From Sinorhizobium fredii NGR234 (GTDB taxonomy: Bacteria; Pseudomonadota; Alphaproteobacteria; Rhizobiales; Rhizobiaceae), in assembly GCF_000018545.1 (NCBI RefSeq), contig NC_012586.1:372001-436000 (forward strand): DNA of 64,000 nt. The letters run 5' to 3'. Within the stretch, counting starts at the first letter, position 1, and every line of letters starts with the position of its first letter. This document shows, one piece after another, positions 25,099 to 33,308 of this stretch. Made by a program: the position numbers and the translations under genes. Under the pieces are notes generated by a model. It had not been told where the DNA came from, searched no databases, and saw only the letters and a list, made by a program, of their open reading frames with translations.

Positions 25099-26642
25099 CA
25101 GTGGTGCCCCGCCATATGGGCTCCGATGACGGCCACGTCCGCGTCGCGAGTCGGCGTCTCGTAGACGAGCTTGCCGTCCGACATGACGATGATCCGGTCC
25201 GACATTTCCATCAACTCATCGAGATCCTCGGACATCAGGAGCACCGCAGCGCCGGCATTGCGCGCCTTCATGATGCGGGCGCGGATTTCCGCGACCGCTG
25301 AAAAGTCCAGGCCGAAACAGGGATTCGACACGATCAGGAGATCGACGTCGCCCGACAGTTCGCGCGCCAGCACGGCTCGCTGCACATTCCCGCCCGAAAG
25401 GGCTGCAATCGGCGAGGCGGGGGAGGCGGTCTTCACCTTGAAGTCGGTAATCAGCGCCGTCGCGCGCTTCTTCATGCCGCGTGCGTCGAGCCAGATCGCA
25501 TCGCTGCCGTCCTTGGCAAGGTCGAAGGTGCGGAAGGCGAGGTTCTCCGTCACCGTCATCTTTTGGGCGCAGGCATTGTTGAGCGGCTCTTCCGGGATGA
25601 AGCGGACGTTGTTTGCCCTGGTCTCGGGCCGCGTTGCGCCGTAGGGCTTTCCCTTGACGATGACTGCCCCCTCGGCCGTGCGCTGGCCGGCGAGAACCTC
25701 GGAGAGCTCCTTCTGCCCATTGCCGGATATACCCGCGATGCCGACGATCTCCCCGGAGCGAACGACCAACTCGTCGATCTCGATAGGCTTCAGCCCGGTG
25801 CGGTCCGGCGCCTTGACCTTCTTGACCGCGAGCACCGGAGCGGCGTCCGGGGAAACGGGCAGGCGCGTGTCCAGTTCGGCGAGCTTGACGTCACCGATCA
25901 TCATCCCCGCCATGTCTGCGGTGGAGAGCTCGGATACCCTGCCGGTGCCTGAAAGTCTGCCGCGCCGGAGCACGGAGACCGCGCCGGCGAACTTCGTCAC
26001 CTCGTGGAACTTGTGGGAAATCATCAGGACCGTCAGCTCGCCGCGTTCCGTCATGCCGCGCACGAGGCCGAGCATGTCGTCGGCCTCGGCCGGAGTGAGA
26101 ACGGAAGTCGGCTCATCGAGCACCAGGAACCGGCGCCCGAGATAGAGCTGCTTGATGATCTCGAGCTTCTGCTTCTCGCCGGCGGCGAGTTCGCTCACCG
26201 GACGATCGAGCGGTATGTCAAAGGGCATCGTCTGCATGAAGGCGCAAAGCCGCTTCTTCTCCTTCGACCAGTTGATGATCGCGGGCACGCGCGCGCGGCT
26301 GATGACCAGGTTTTCAGCGCCAGTCAACGAAGGCACGAGCGTGAAGTGCTGATAGACCATCCCGAGGCCGTGAGCGGCCGCATCGCGTGGCGAAGCGATC
26401 GCCACTTCGCGGCCGTCGACCTGCAATTGCCCGGAAGTCGGGTGGTAGAAGCCCATGATGCATTTCACGAGCGTGGACTTGCCAGCCCCGTTTTCGCCGA
26501 GAAGAGCATGGAAGGTGCCGGCCGGCACCTTGATCGACACTTGGTCGAGCGCGGTGAAGGAGCCGAAGCGCATCGTCATCTCGACGGTCTCGATGCCGAC
26601 GGCGGGAATGCTCTTTGGAGCAGGGATTTCGCCGATGATCAT
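25098..26642 (-). CDS. Double-cassette ABC ATPase, simple-sugar/nucleoside (BMP) type, biuret operon
   Basis: The product has 514 residues from ATG 26642, which overlaps the biuret hydrolase stop by 4 bp. It has two ATP-binding cassettes. The first has [26 protein letters not shown] and [29 protein letters not shown]; its signature Ser is replaced by Ala. The second has [17 protein letters not shown] and [19 protein letters not shown]. This matches the YufO/NupA-like ATPases that pair with BMP-family binding proteins. With the two permeases and the binding protein of this operon it completes an importer. The substrate is probably biuret or a related ureide, judged from the catabolic genes in the same operon. 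Confidence 0.88.
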   Translation of the reverse strand: MIIGEIPAPKSIPAVGIETVEMTMRFGSFTALDQVSIKVPAGTFHALLGENGAGKSTLVKCIMGFYHPTSGQLQVDGREVAIASPRDAAAHGLGMVYQHFTLVPSLTGAENLVISRARVPAIINWSKEKKRLCAFMQTMPFDIPLDRPVSELAAGEKQKLEIIKQLYLGRRFLVLDEPTSVLTPAEADDMLGLVRGMTERGELTVLMISHKFHEVTKFAGAVSVLRRGRLSGTGRVSELSTADMAGMMIGDVKLAELDTRLPVSPDAAPVLAVKKVKAPDRTGLKPIEIDELVVRSGEIVGIAGISGNGQKELSEVLAGQRTAEGAVIVKGKPYGATRPETRANNVRFIPEEPLNNACAQKMTVTENLAFRTFDLAKDGSDAIWLDARGMKKRATALITDFKVKTASPASPIAALSGGNVQRAVLARELSGDVDLLIVSNPCFGLDFSAVAEIRARIMKARNAGAAVLLMSEDLDELMEMSDRIIVMSDGKLVYETPTRDADVAVIGAHMAGHH

Positions 26643-27355
26643 GGCAACTGACCCACGAGCGTCGCAGAATTGGAGACGGAGCCGAAGACGCCGCCCTGCA
26701 TCTTCACCATCTTGATCGCGGCAAGATGGTTGCCGTAGTCGGTCGCGCCGCAGCAATCCTCGAGCAGGAGGCATTCGAAGCCGCGGTCATTGGCCTCTCT
26801 CATGGTCGTGTGCACGCAGACATCGGTGGTAATGCCGGTCAGGACGATGTTGTCGATGCGCTTCTGGTTGAGGATCAGTTCGAGGTCGGTGGCGCAGAAC
26901 GAGCCCTTGCCCGGCTTGTCGATGATTGTTTCCCCTTGGATCGGCTTCAACGCGTCGATGATTTCCCAGCCGGGCTCGCCGCGCACCAGGATCCGCCCGC
27001 AGGGACCGGCATCGCCAATCCCTGCCTTGATCCGCTGCGAGCGCCAGCGCTTGTTTGCGGGAAGGTCTGCCAGATCCGGCCGGTGGCCCTCGCGCGTGTG
27101 AATGATGTGGTAACCCTTGGCGCGCATTGCCGAGAGCACCTTCCTGATCGGTTCGATTGGCGCGCGAACCAGCGAGAGATCATAGCCCATGTGGTCGACA
27201 TATCCGCCCGGACCGCAGAAATCGGTCTGCATGTCGATGATGATCAGCGCCGTGTTCTCGGGTCTGAGGTCGCCGTTATAGGGCCACGGATAGGGATCGG
27301 CATCGATATGGCTGAGCTTATGGCTCGTGATCGGCAGGGAGCCGAGACTGTTCAT
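26639..27355 (-). CDS. biuH: Biuret hydrolase
   Basis: The product has 238 residues. It is a cysteine hydrolase of the isochorismatase superfamily that cuts biuret to allophanate and ammonia. The catalytic triad is Asp41 ([15 protein letters not shown]), Lys147 ([16 protein letters not shown]) and Cys180 ([15 protein letters not shown]). The spacing equals the Asp36/Lys142/Cys175 I recall for the Rhizobium leguminosarum enzyme, and [11 protein letters not shown] and [17 protein letters not shown] also match that protein as I remember it. It starts 12 bp after the permease stop and overlaps the ATPase gene by 4 bp. Together with allophanate hydrolase at 22280 it gives a full route from biuret to ammonia and CO2. 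Confidence 0.9.
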   Translation of the reverse strand: MNSLGSLPITSHKLSHIDADPYPWPYNGDLRPENTALIIIDMQTDFCGPGGYVDHMGYDLSLVRAPIEPIRKVLSAMRAKGYHIIHTREGHRPDLADLPANKRWRSQRIKAGIGDAGPCGRILVRGEPGWEIIDALKPIQGETIIDKPGKGSFCATDLELILNQKRIDNIVLTGITTDVCVHTTMREANDRGFECLLLEDCCGATDYGNHLAAIKMVKMQGGVFGSVSNSATLVGQLP

Positions 27356-27367
27356 GACGGATCGCTC

Positions 27368-28297
27368 CTATTTGGTGATCGACAAGGCGCCAGGGGCGCC
27401 GGCGAGCGAGCGGGTGGGAGAGGATGTGGCGATCATGATGACGAGGGTCAGCACGTAGGGGGCGGCATAGAATAGGTAGTAGCCCTTCGTGACGCCGACC
27501 GATTGCAGGGCGGGCCCAAGCGCACCGGCGCCGCCGAAGAGAAGCGCGGCTAGGAAGCAGCCGATCGGGTTCCATCGGGCGAAAATGACGAGCGCGACGG
27601 CCATGAGGCCTTGGCCCGACGAGATGCCCTCGTTCCAGGAGCCCGGATAGTAGAGCGAGAGATAGGCGCCGCCGATCGCTGCCAGCGCTCCCCCGGCGGC
27701 TGTTGCAAGCAGCCGCACCGTATCGGGGTTCAAGCCCATCGCCCGGGCGGCGTCCGAACTGTCGCCGACAACGCGCAGGATGAGGCCGACACGGGTATTG
27801 CGGAAGGCCCACCAGAGAAAGAGGGCGAGGGCTGCGCCGATGAGGAAGAGAACGTTGATGTTGAGGACGGCCTGGATCGGCGGCAGATCCGACCAGGCGC
27901 CGAAGGCGATGGCCGGCAGCTTCGGAGCGGCGGGCTGAATGAAGGGCTTGCCGAGAAAGAAGGCGAGGCCGAGGCCGAACTGCATCATGGCAATGCCGAT
28001 TGCGATGTCGTTCACCTTCCGAAACTTGCAGATGAAGCCGTGGGTGAGGCCGAAACAGGCGCCGACTGCCATTGCCGCCAGAACGCCGAGCCATGGCGAG
28101 AGCGTCATGACCGCGACCGCATAGGCCGTCATTGCGCCGAAGACGAGCGTGCCTTCGAGACCCAGGTTGATACGGCCGGTGCGCTCGGTGATCGCCTCGC
28201 CGAGACTGACGAAGATGAAGGGCGTGGAGACGCGGATCGCGCCGGCGAAGATCGCCAGCGGAACGCCCCAGACGCCAATGCCGGTGGCTTCCATCAT
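27368..28297 (-). CDS. ABC permease of the YufQ/NupC (BMP) type, biuret operon
   Basis: The product has 309 residues. The start at 28297 (two adjacent ATGs, 28297 and 28294) overlaps the previous permease stop by 4 bp; the open frame runs far further upstream but only in the shadow of that gene. It has eight or more membrane segments and the family stretch VSLGEAITERTGRINLGLEG and TLVFGAMTAY. Together with the permease at 28294-29424 it forms the heterodimeric channel of a BMP-type ABC importer. Biuret uptake is inferred from the operon. Confidence 0.87.
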   Translation of the reverse strand: MMEATGIGVWGVPLAIFAGAIRVSTPFIFVSLGEAITERTGRINLGLEGTLVFGAMTAYAVAVMTLSPWLGVLAAMAVGACFGLTHGFICKFRKVNDIAIGIAMMQFGLGLAFFLGKPFIQPAAPKLPAIAFGAWSDLPPIQAVLNINVLFLIGAALALFLWWAFRNTRVGLILRVVGDSSDAARAMGLNPDTVRLLATAAGGALAAIGGAYLSLYYPGSWNEGISSGQGLMAVALVIFARWNPIGCFLAALLFGGAGALGPALQSVGVTKGYYLFYAAPYVLTLVIMIATSSPTRSLAGAPGALSITK

Positions 28298-29424
28298 GCG
28301 CTCCTTTTCCAGAGGTCCGGATTGAATATCTTGAAGCGGCCGTAGAACGTCTCGCAGAACAGGATGACGACGAAAAGCGTGCCTTGAAGCACCAGCACGG
28401 TTGCATCCGGCAGACCCATGCGGCGCTGGATCAAACCGCCGGAGGCATCGATGCCGCCGAGCAGCACCGCGACTGGAATGATCGCCAGCGGATTGTGGCG
28501 CGCAAGGAAGGCGACGAGGATGCCGGTGTAGCCATACCCTGCGGCAAGCGATGCATTGGCGCTGCCCTGCACCGCAGCGACTTCGATCATGCCAGCAAGA
28601 CCGCCGAAGGCGCCGGCGAGCGCGGTGAAACCAACGATAAGCCTGCCTACCGGCAGCCCCTGGATCTGTGCGGCACGGACGTTGCCGCCGGCAATGCGCG
28701 CGGCGAAGCCGAAGCTCGTCGCCTCGATCAGCACCCAGGAGAGAATGCAGGCCATGACGCCAACGACGAGACCCCAGTGGAGATCCGTTCCTGGGATGCT
28801 GCCGAGCATGTAGTCCGGTGGCAACGGGGCAGTGGATGGCTTGTTGAGGCTTGCCGGATCGCGCAGCGGCCCCTCTATGAGGTGGTTCATGACGGCAATT
28901 GCGATATAGGCGAGCAGAAGTGAGGCGATTGTCTCGTTGACGCCGCGATAGTGCCTGAGAAAGCCCGCGAACCCGAACCAGACGGCTCCGACGAGCATGC
29001 CTGCAAGCGCCATGATGAGCCAGACGAGCGGAGCGGGTGCGTCGCCGACGAGGGGCAGGGCGATCGCGGCTCCGGCGACGCCGCCGAGTACGACCGCGCC
29101 TTCGGCGCCGATCACGACGAGGCCGAGCCTGGCGGGAAGGGCGACGCAGAGCGCGGTCAGGAGCAGCGGCGCCGCGCGGCTTAACGAATTCTGCACCGAG
29201 AACCATGTGCCGAAGCCGCCGGCGTAGATAAGCTCGAAGAGCTGGATCGGCGATCTGCCGATCAGTGCGATGAAGAGCGAAAAGAGCGCGAGCCCGACGA
29301 AGATGGCAAAGAGCGTAATCGCCAGCGGTTCCGCGCGGCGCGCCAGCCATTCGAGGAAGGGCCGGAGACTACCGACCCGGCCGTCGAGCGTGGCTAAAGT
29401 GTGGGAGTTGGCTTCGAGGGTCAT
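28294..29424 (-). CDS. ABC permease of the YufP/NupB (BMP) type, biuret operon
   Basis: The product has 376 residues from ATG 29424, 14 bp after the binding-protein stop. It has about ten membrane segments; after an N-terminal segment (AITLFAIFVGLALFSLFIAL) come PIQLFELIYAGGFGTWFSVQ, VVIGAEGAVVLGGVAGAAIA and RHYRGVNETIASLLLAYIAI, typical of the larger permease in purine/nucleoside-type BMP importers. It is the partner of the permease at 27368-28297. Confidence 0.87.
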   Translation of the reverse strand: MTLEANSHTLATLDGRVGSLRPFLEWLARRAEPLAITLFAIFVGLALFSLFIALIGRSPIQLFELIYAGGFGTWFSVQNSLSRAAPLLLTALCVALPARLGLVVIGAEGAVVLGGVAGAAIALPLVGDAPAPLVWLIMALAGMLVGAVWFGFAGFLRHYRGVNETIASLLLAYIAIAVMNHLIEGPLRDPASLNKPSTAPLPPDYMLGSIPGTDLHWGLVVGVMACILSWVLIEATSFGFAARIAGGNVRAAQIQGLPVGRLIVGFTALAGAFGGLAGMIEVAAVQGSANASLAAGYGYTGILVAFLARHNPLAIIPVAVLLGGIDASGGLIQRRMGLPDATVLVLQGTLFVVILFCETFYGRFKIFNPDLWKRSA

Positions 29425-29438
29425 GATGCCGACGCCCC

Positions 29439-30581
29439 TTAAGCAGTCGAGCCGACGACGCCCTCGACCAGGTAGTCCATGCTTTCGAGCTCGATCGCGT
29501 TCTCGGCGAAGGATTGCCCCACCGCCACGACGACATTGCCCTTGTTGTCCCTGATCGATCCCTTGAAGACCGAGAAGCCGCCGGCCATTATTGCGGCGAG
29601 CGTCGCTTCGAATTTCTTGCGCGCCTCCTCGGTAACCGCCGTGCCGAGCGGGCTCATCTTGACAAAGCCTTCCTTCAGGCCGCCGCGAACGAAATTTCCA
29701 AGCTTTTGCCCAGCCTGGGCCTTCGTCACGAAATCCGTGTAGACATTGCCCCATGCCCATTCGGCGCCGGTGAGGTACTTCTCGGGAGCGAGCGGACTTT
29801 GATTGGCGTGATAGCCGCAGATGAACGCGCCGCGGCCGGCGCCCGTCTCGACGACCACCTTGGGGCTATCCACATGGCAGGTCACGACGTCAGCGCCCTG
29901 GTCGATGAGCGCGTTGGTGGCCTCCGCCTCCTTGACCGCGAGCGACCATTCTCCGGTGAAGATCACTTGGCAGGTGATCGCGGGGTCGACCGAGCGGGCG
30001 CCGAGCAGGAAGGAATTGATGTTCTGCAGCACCTGCGGAATGGGCTTGGCGGCGACGAAGCCGATCTTCTTGCTCCTGGTCGCGTAGCCGGCGGCAATGC
30101 CGTTGAGATATTGCCCCTGGCCGATATAGCCGAAATAGGAACCGGTGTTGCCCGGATGCTTGCCCTCCTGCCAAAGGCCGCCGCAATGGCGGAACTGGAT
30201 GCCGGGATATTTCTTCGCCAGCTCCAGCATGTGGGGATCAAAATAGCCGAAGGAGGTGGGGAAGAGGAGCGTCGCCCCATCGAGGTTGATCATCGATTCC
30301 ATCGTCTTCTGAACGTCAACGGTCTCGGGGACGTTCTCCTCCTCGACGACGGTGACGCCCGGCAAGGCCTTGATTGCCGCCGCTCCCTCCGCATGCGCCT
30401 GGTTGTAGCCGTAATCGTCCTTGGGGCCGACATAGATGAAGCCGACGGTCAATGCGCTCTGGGCGGCGGCAGGCGAAAGGAGAAGACCCGGCGCGAGGCT
30501 CGCCACGGCGGCACCCGCGGCAGATGATTGCAGAAATGCGCGGCGGGATATGGCGTGGGAGGCATGAAGGAGTTTGGTCAT
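29439..30581 (-). CDS. BMP-family substrate-binding protein with Tat signal (biuret operon)
   Basis: The product has 380 residues from ATG 30581. The N-terminus has a twin-arginine signal (SRRAFLQSSAAGAAVASLAP) ending at AAAQ/SAL, so it is exported folded. The mature part has VGFIYVGPKDDYGYNQAHAE, NLDGATLLFPTSFGYFDP and QGADVVTCHVDSPKVVVETG, the pattern of PnrA/BMP nucleoside- and purine-binding proteins. It is the first gene of the biuret operon, divergent from a GntR regulator gene. As the operon degrades biuret, this purine-type protein may have moved to a ureide-like ligand. Ligand identity is inference. Confidence 0.85.
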   Translation of the reverse strand: MTKLLHASHAISRRAFLQSSAAGAAVASLAPGLLLSPAAAQSALTVGFIYVGPKDDYGYNQAHAEGAAAIKALPGVTVVEEENVPETVDVQKTMESMINLDGATLLFPTSFGYFDPHMLELAKKYPGIQFRHCGGLWQEGKHPGNTGSYFGYIGQGQYLNGIAAGYATRSKKIGFVAAKPIPQVLQNINSFLLGARSVDPAITCQVIFTGEWSLAVKEAEATNALIDQGADVVTCHVDSPKVVVETGAGRGAFICGYHANQSPLAPEKYLTGAEWAWGNVYTDFVTKAQAGQKLGNFVRGGLKEGFVKMSPLGTAVTEEARKKFEATLAAIMAGGFSVFKGSIRDNKGNVVVAVGQSFAENAIELESMDYLVEGVVGSTA

Positions 30582-30711
30582 TGGGATGCTCCTTGCGAGT
30601 GGCGCTGGCCGGTTCGAATTCGATGCAATGAAAAGTGCATGCAATGTGTGTGCCAAGAAGTAACCATATGATATCGTTGAGTCGCCCTCATTGGGTGGAT
30701 CGCCGTTGAGC

Positions 30712-30727
30712 AAACTGTATGCAGTTT
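30712..30727. promoter_or_regulatory. Perfect palindrome, candidate GntR operator in the biuret intergenic region
   Basis: The 325-bp divergent region 30582-30905 contains AAACTGTATGCAGTTT, a perfect palindrome with 6-bp arms around TATG. Related TGTATGCA-type words occur at 30891-30898, just before the GntR start, and as TGCATGCA at about 30637-30644, close to the operon start. Placement on both flanks fits autoregulation plus control of the biuret operon by the GntR protein at 30906. No other feature was recognised in this region. Confidence 0.5.
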
Positions 30728-30905
30728 TCAAGCGATATGCTGATTTTCTATGCGACGCTAATGGAATGGGCGAGATGGTCTTGTGTGGGCGCCAATCCCT
30801 ACGGAAGCTAAGCTAGGCGAGCTTGGAAAACCGGCTGAAGTTCTAGAGAGTTAAGCTTCCAGTTTGACTTGCGGACCACGTGCGTGCATCTGTATGCAAA
30901 TTCCA

Positions 30906-31598
30906 ATGTCGAATCCGCGCGTGAAACAGCCAAGAAGAAGAGAGATCATTCGGGCAGGTACGACCGTCGATGAGATGGTGCGGGCGATCGCCGACATGAT
31001 CGTCACTGGTGAGATGCAGCCCGGAGAGAAACTCGACGAATTCTCGCTCGCCGCTCGCTTCGAGGTCTCGCGGACCCCGGTGCGGGAATCGCTGCGGCAA
31101 CTCTGCGCCATGGGTCTCGTGGACCGGCAGCCCAATCGCAGTGCAATGGTCATGAACGTGACCGGTGAATACCTCGCCTCGATGTTCGAGGCCATGGCCG
31201 AACTTGAGAGGATCTGTGCGCGGCTTTCCGCCGAGCGTATGACCGTCGACGAGCGCCGCGCACTGGAAAAGATGCACGGAGACTCCATGCGCCTTGTCCA
31301 TGCGGGCGCCGATGACGACTATGCCGCGCATAACATTGAATTCCATACAAGGCTTTATCGCGGCGCGCACAACGACCACATCTTCGAAATGGTCACTCAG
31401 ACCCGGGCTCGACTTGCACCCTTCCGTCGCGCCCAATTCCGTCTGCCGGGGCGGCTCGCGAAGTCCTATAAGGAACATCAGGGCATCGTCACAGCCATTC
31501 TTCGTGCAGATGCTGAAGAGGCCGCCAAGGCGGCCTATTGGCACGTATCGAACGTCAGCGACGCAAGCACGGTCTTCGTGAGCCGCAACAAAGGCTGA
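30906..31598 (+). CDS. GntR-family regulator, FCD type (probable biuret operon regulator)
   Basis: The product has 230 residues from ATG 30906; ATGs at 30894 and further upstream are possible. The winged-helix domain (about 20-85) has GEMQPGEKLDEFSLAARFEV and SRTPVRESLRQLCAMGLVDR. The FCD ligand domain (about 95-215) has the metal-binding pattern with AAHNIEFHTRLYRGAHNDHI and YKEHQGIVTAIL, which includes three His and an upstream acidic residue. FCD regulators usually sense small acids through a bound metal. It is divergent from the biuret operon and separated by the palindromes described at 30712, so local control is likely. No RIME or other gene lies between. Confidence 0.85.
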   Translation: MSNPRVKQPRRREIIRAGTTVDEMVRAIADMIVTGEMQPGEKLDEFSLAARFEVSRTPVRESLRQLCAMGLVDRQPNRSAMVMNVTGEYLASMFEAMAELERICARLSAERMTVDERRALEKMHGDSMRLVHAGADDDYAAHNIEFHTRLYRGAHNDHIFEMVTQTRARLAPFRRAQFRLPGRLAKSYKEHQGIVTAILRADAEEAAKAAYWHVSNVSDASTVFVSRNKG

Positions 31599-31638
31599 AC
31601 CGGAGCCCTGCACGCTCTCCCTTCTGGCCCTCTCCTCC

Positions 31639-31744
31639 CTACAGCGCCGCGCGTCTTATCAGACGCGCAAAGGCCGCTGTAGCACTTTGAAGTGCTGCAT
31701 GTCTTTGTCCTTAGATCGAGGTCGATTTAAGGAGACATGCAGTG
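31639..31744. repeat. RIME1-like rhizobial palindromic repeat
   Basis: The stretch begins CTACAGCGCCGCGCGTCTTA and contains two hairpins: GCGCGTCT-TATC-AGACGCGC near 31648-31668, and a second arm pair around TAGATCGAGGTCGATTTAAGG. It ends with ACATGCAGT near 31744. Sequence and length (about 106 bp) match, from memory, the RIME1 family found many times in Sinorhizobium genomes. It fills most of the 302-bp gap between the GntR gene and the transporter gene at 31901 and may act as the terminator of the GntR gene. Confidence 0.7.
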
Positions 31745-31780
31745 GATGCTGCATCGCAGCGACGAATTGCTCTTGATGTG

Positions 31781-31804
31781 TTTAGTAAAGTGTATATCAC
31801 TAAA
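31781..31804. promoter_or_regulatory. Inverted repeat, candidate operator of the transporter/DHA operon
   Basis: TTTAGT (31781-31786) and ACTAAA (31799-31804) form 6-bp arms, extended outside by matching G/C to GTTTAGT...ACTAAAC. The centre (GTGTATATCAC) is itself nearly symmetric. The size suits a dimeric repressor. It lies about 100 bp before the binding-protein start at 31901. No dedicated regulator gene is adjacent except the GntR at 30906 and the small protein at 42312. Confidence 0.4.
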
Positions 31805-31900
31805 CATATTGCTCAACATGAGGGAGTACGGCTTGGGCATGTGAGCAACGGAGAATTTTCCGAGGCCGACGTCGGTCGGCTCTGTATCTGGGAGGAATAC

Positions 31901-33226
31901 ATGCGGAAGATGACGAAGGCCCTGATGGGCATGTCGTCGGCGCTCTTGCTGTCGACGGCGATACCGGGAATGGCAAAGGCCGATGAATTGACGCTCTGCT
32001 GGGCCGCCTGGGATCCGGCCAACGCATTGGTCGAGCTCTCCAAGGATTTCACCGCGCAGACAGGCACCGCCATGAAATTCGAGTTTGTGCCCTGGCCGAA
32101 CTTTGCCGACCGCATCCTCAACGAGCTCAATTCTGGCGGCAAGCTGTGCGACCTGCTGATCGGCGACAGCCAGTGGATCGGCGGTTCAGCCGAGAACGGC
32201 TACTACGTCAAGCTCAACGATTTCTTCGACAAGGAAGGGATTAAGATGGGCGACTTCGCCGAAGCCGCGGTCAATGCCTATTCGACCTGGCCGAAAGGCA
32301 CGCCGAACTATTGGGCGCTGCCGGCCATGGGCGATGCCAACGGCTGGTTCTATCGCAAGGACTGGTTCGCCAAGCCTGAATTGCAGGCCGAGTTCAAGCA
32401 GAAATACGGTCGCGACCTCGGGCCGCCGCAGACTTGGGACGAGTTGAAGCAGGTCGCCGAATTCTTCACCGGGCGCGAGATCGACGGGCAGAAGGTCTAT
32501 GGCGCGGCGATCTTCACCGAGCGCGCCTCCGAGGGCATTACCATGGGTGCGACCTCGGCGCTCTATCCCTATGGCTTCAAGTATCAGCAGACCGCCGGCA
32601 AATACGACATGGACGGCGCTGTCAATTCGCCCGATGCCGTCGCGGGGCTGGAGGCCTACAAGGCGCTCTACAAGTGCTGCCAACCGCCCGGTTATACCGA
32701 CAGCTACATGGGCGAGGGACTCGACGCCTTCAAATCCGGCCAGGTAGCTATGGCGATGAACTGGTTCGCCTTCTTCCCTGGCCTCTACAAGGACGAGAAG
32801 GTCGGTGGCGAGAGGATCGGCTTCTTCGTCAATCCGAAACAGAAGGTCGCTGCCTCGACACTTGGCGGGCAGGGGATCTCCGTCGTTGCCAATACCGACA
32901 ACATGGACGGCGCGCTCGCCTATATCAAATGGTTTGCCCAGCCTGAGGTGCAGAAGAAATGGTGGGCGCTCGGCGGCTATGCCGTGCACAATGCGGTCCT
33001 GAACGATCCGTCCTTCAAGGCGAGCCAGCCCTTCGCCGCCGACTTCCTCGTCGCGATGAACCAGGTGCAGGACTTCTGGCAGGAGCCGTCCTACGCGATC
33101 CTGCTGCAGGCGATGCAGAAGCGGCTGCACGACTATGTGGTGGCTGATCAGGGCACCGCTCAGGAGGCGCTCGACGCATTGGTCAACGACTGGAAGGAGA
33201 TCTTCGAGGACGAAGGCAAGCTCTAG
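31901..33226 (+). CDS. Sugar/polyol ABC transporter substrate-binding protein
   Basis: The product has 441 residues from ATG 31901, after the strong site GGGAGGA. The signal peptide (MTKALMGMSSALLLSTAIPG) cuts near AKA/DEL. The mature protein is an MalE-like family 1 binding protein: LCWAAWDPANALVELSKDFT, VPWPNFADRILNELNSGG, and late MNWFAFFPGLYKD and GGQGISVVANTDNMDGALAY. It begins an operon with two permeases, a 70-residue membrane protein and two ATPases, followed by dihydroxyacetone kinase genes. Glycerol, dihydroxyacetone or another short polyol is therefore a reasonable ligand, but nothing in the sequence proves it. A hairpin follows the stop. Confidence 0.85.
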   Translation: MRKMTKALMGMSSALLLSTAIPGMAKADELTLCWAAWDPANALVELSKDFTAQTGTAMKFEFVPWPNFADRILNELNSGGKLCDLLIGDSQWIGGSAENGYYVKLNDFFDKEGIKMGDFAEAAVNAYSTWPKGTPNYWALPAMGDANGWFYRKDWFAKPELQAEFKQKYGRDLGPPQTWDELKQVAEFFTGREIDGQKVYGAAIFTERASEGITMGATSALYPYGFKYQQTAGKYDMDGAVNSPDAVAGLEAYKALYKCCQPPGYTDSYMGEGLDAFKSGQVAMAMNWFAFFPGLYKDEKVGGERIGFFVNPKQKVAASTLGGQGISVVANTDNMDGALAYIKWFAQPEVQKKWWALGGYAVHNAVLNDPSFKASQPFAADFLVAMNQVQDFWQEPSYAILLQAMQKRLHDYVVADQGTAQEALDALVNDWKEIFEDEGKL

Positions 33227-33242
33227 GCTTGCCTCAGTTTCA

Positions 33243-33267
33243 CGGCCCGGCAGCGAAGTCCGGGCCG
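33243..33267 (+). terminator. Hairpin between binding protein and permease genes
   Basis: CGGCCCGG (33243-33250) and CCGGGCCG (33260-33267) form a perfect 8-bp GC stem with a 9-base loop. No T-run follows. Such hairpins after binding-protein genes often protect the upstream mRNA or end part of the transcripts, giving more binding protein than permease. Confidence 0.45.
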
Positions 33268-33308
33268 CGGGCCTCGAACCGATCCTTCCTCGACTTCAGG
33301 TGACGTCA

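Noticed and set aside
28298..29350. N-terminal extension of the permease at 27368 by about 350 codons
   Set aside because: The extra part lies in the shadow of the other permease gene and is Arg/His/Ala-rich; the membrane protein starts at 28297.
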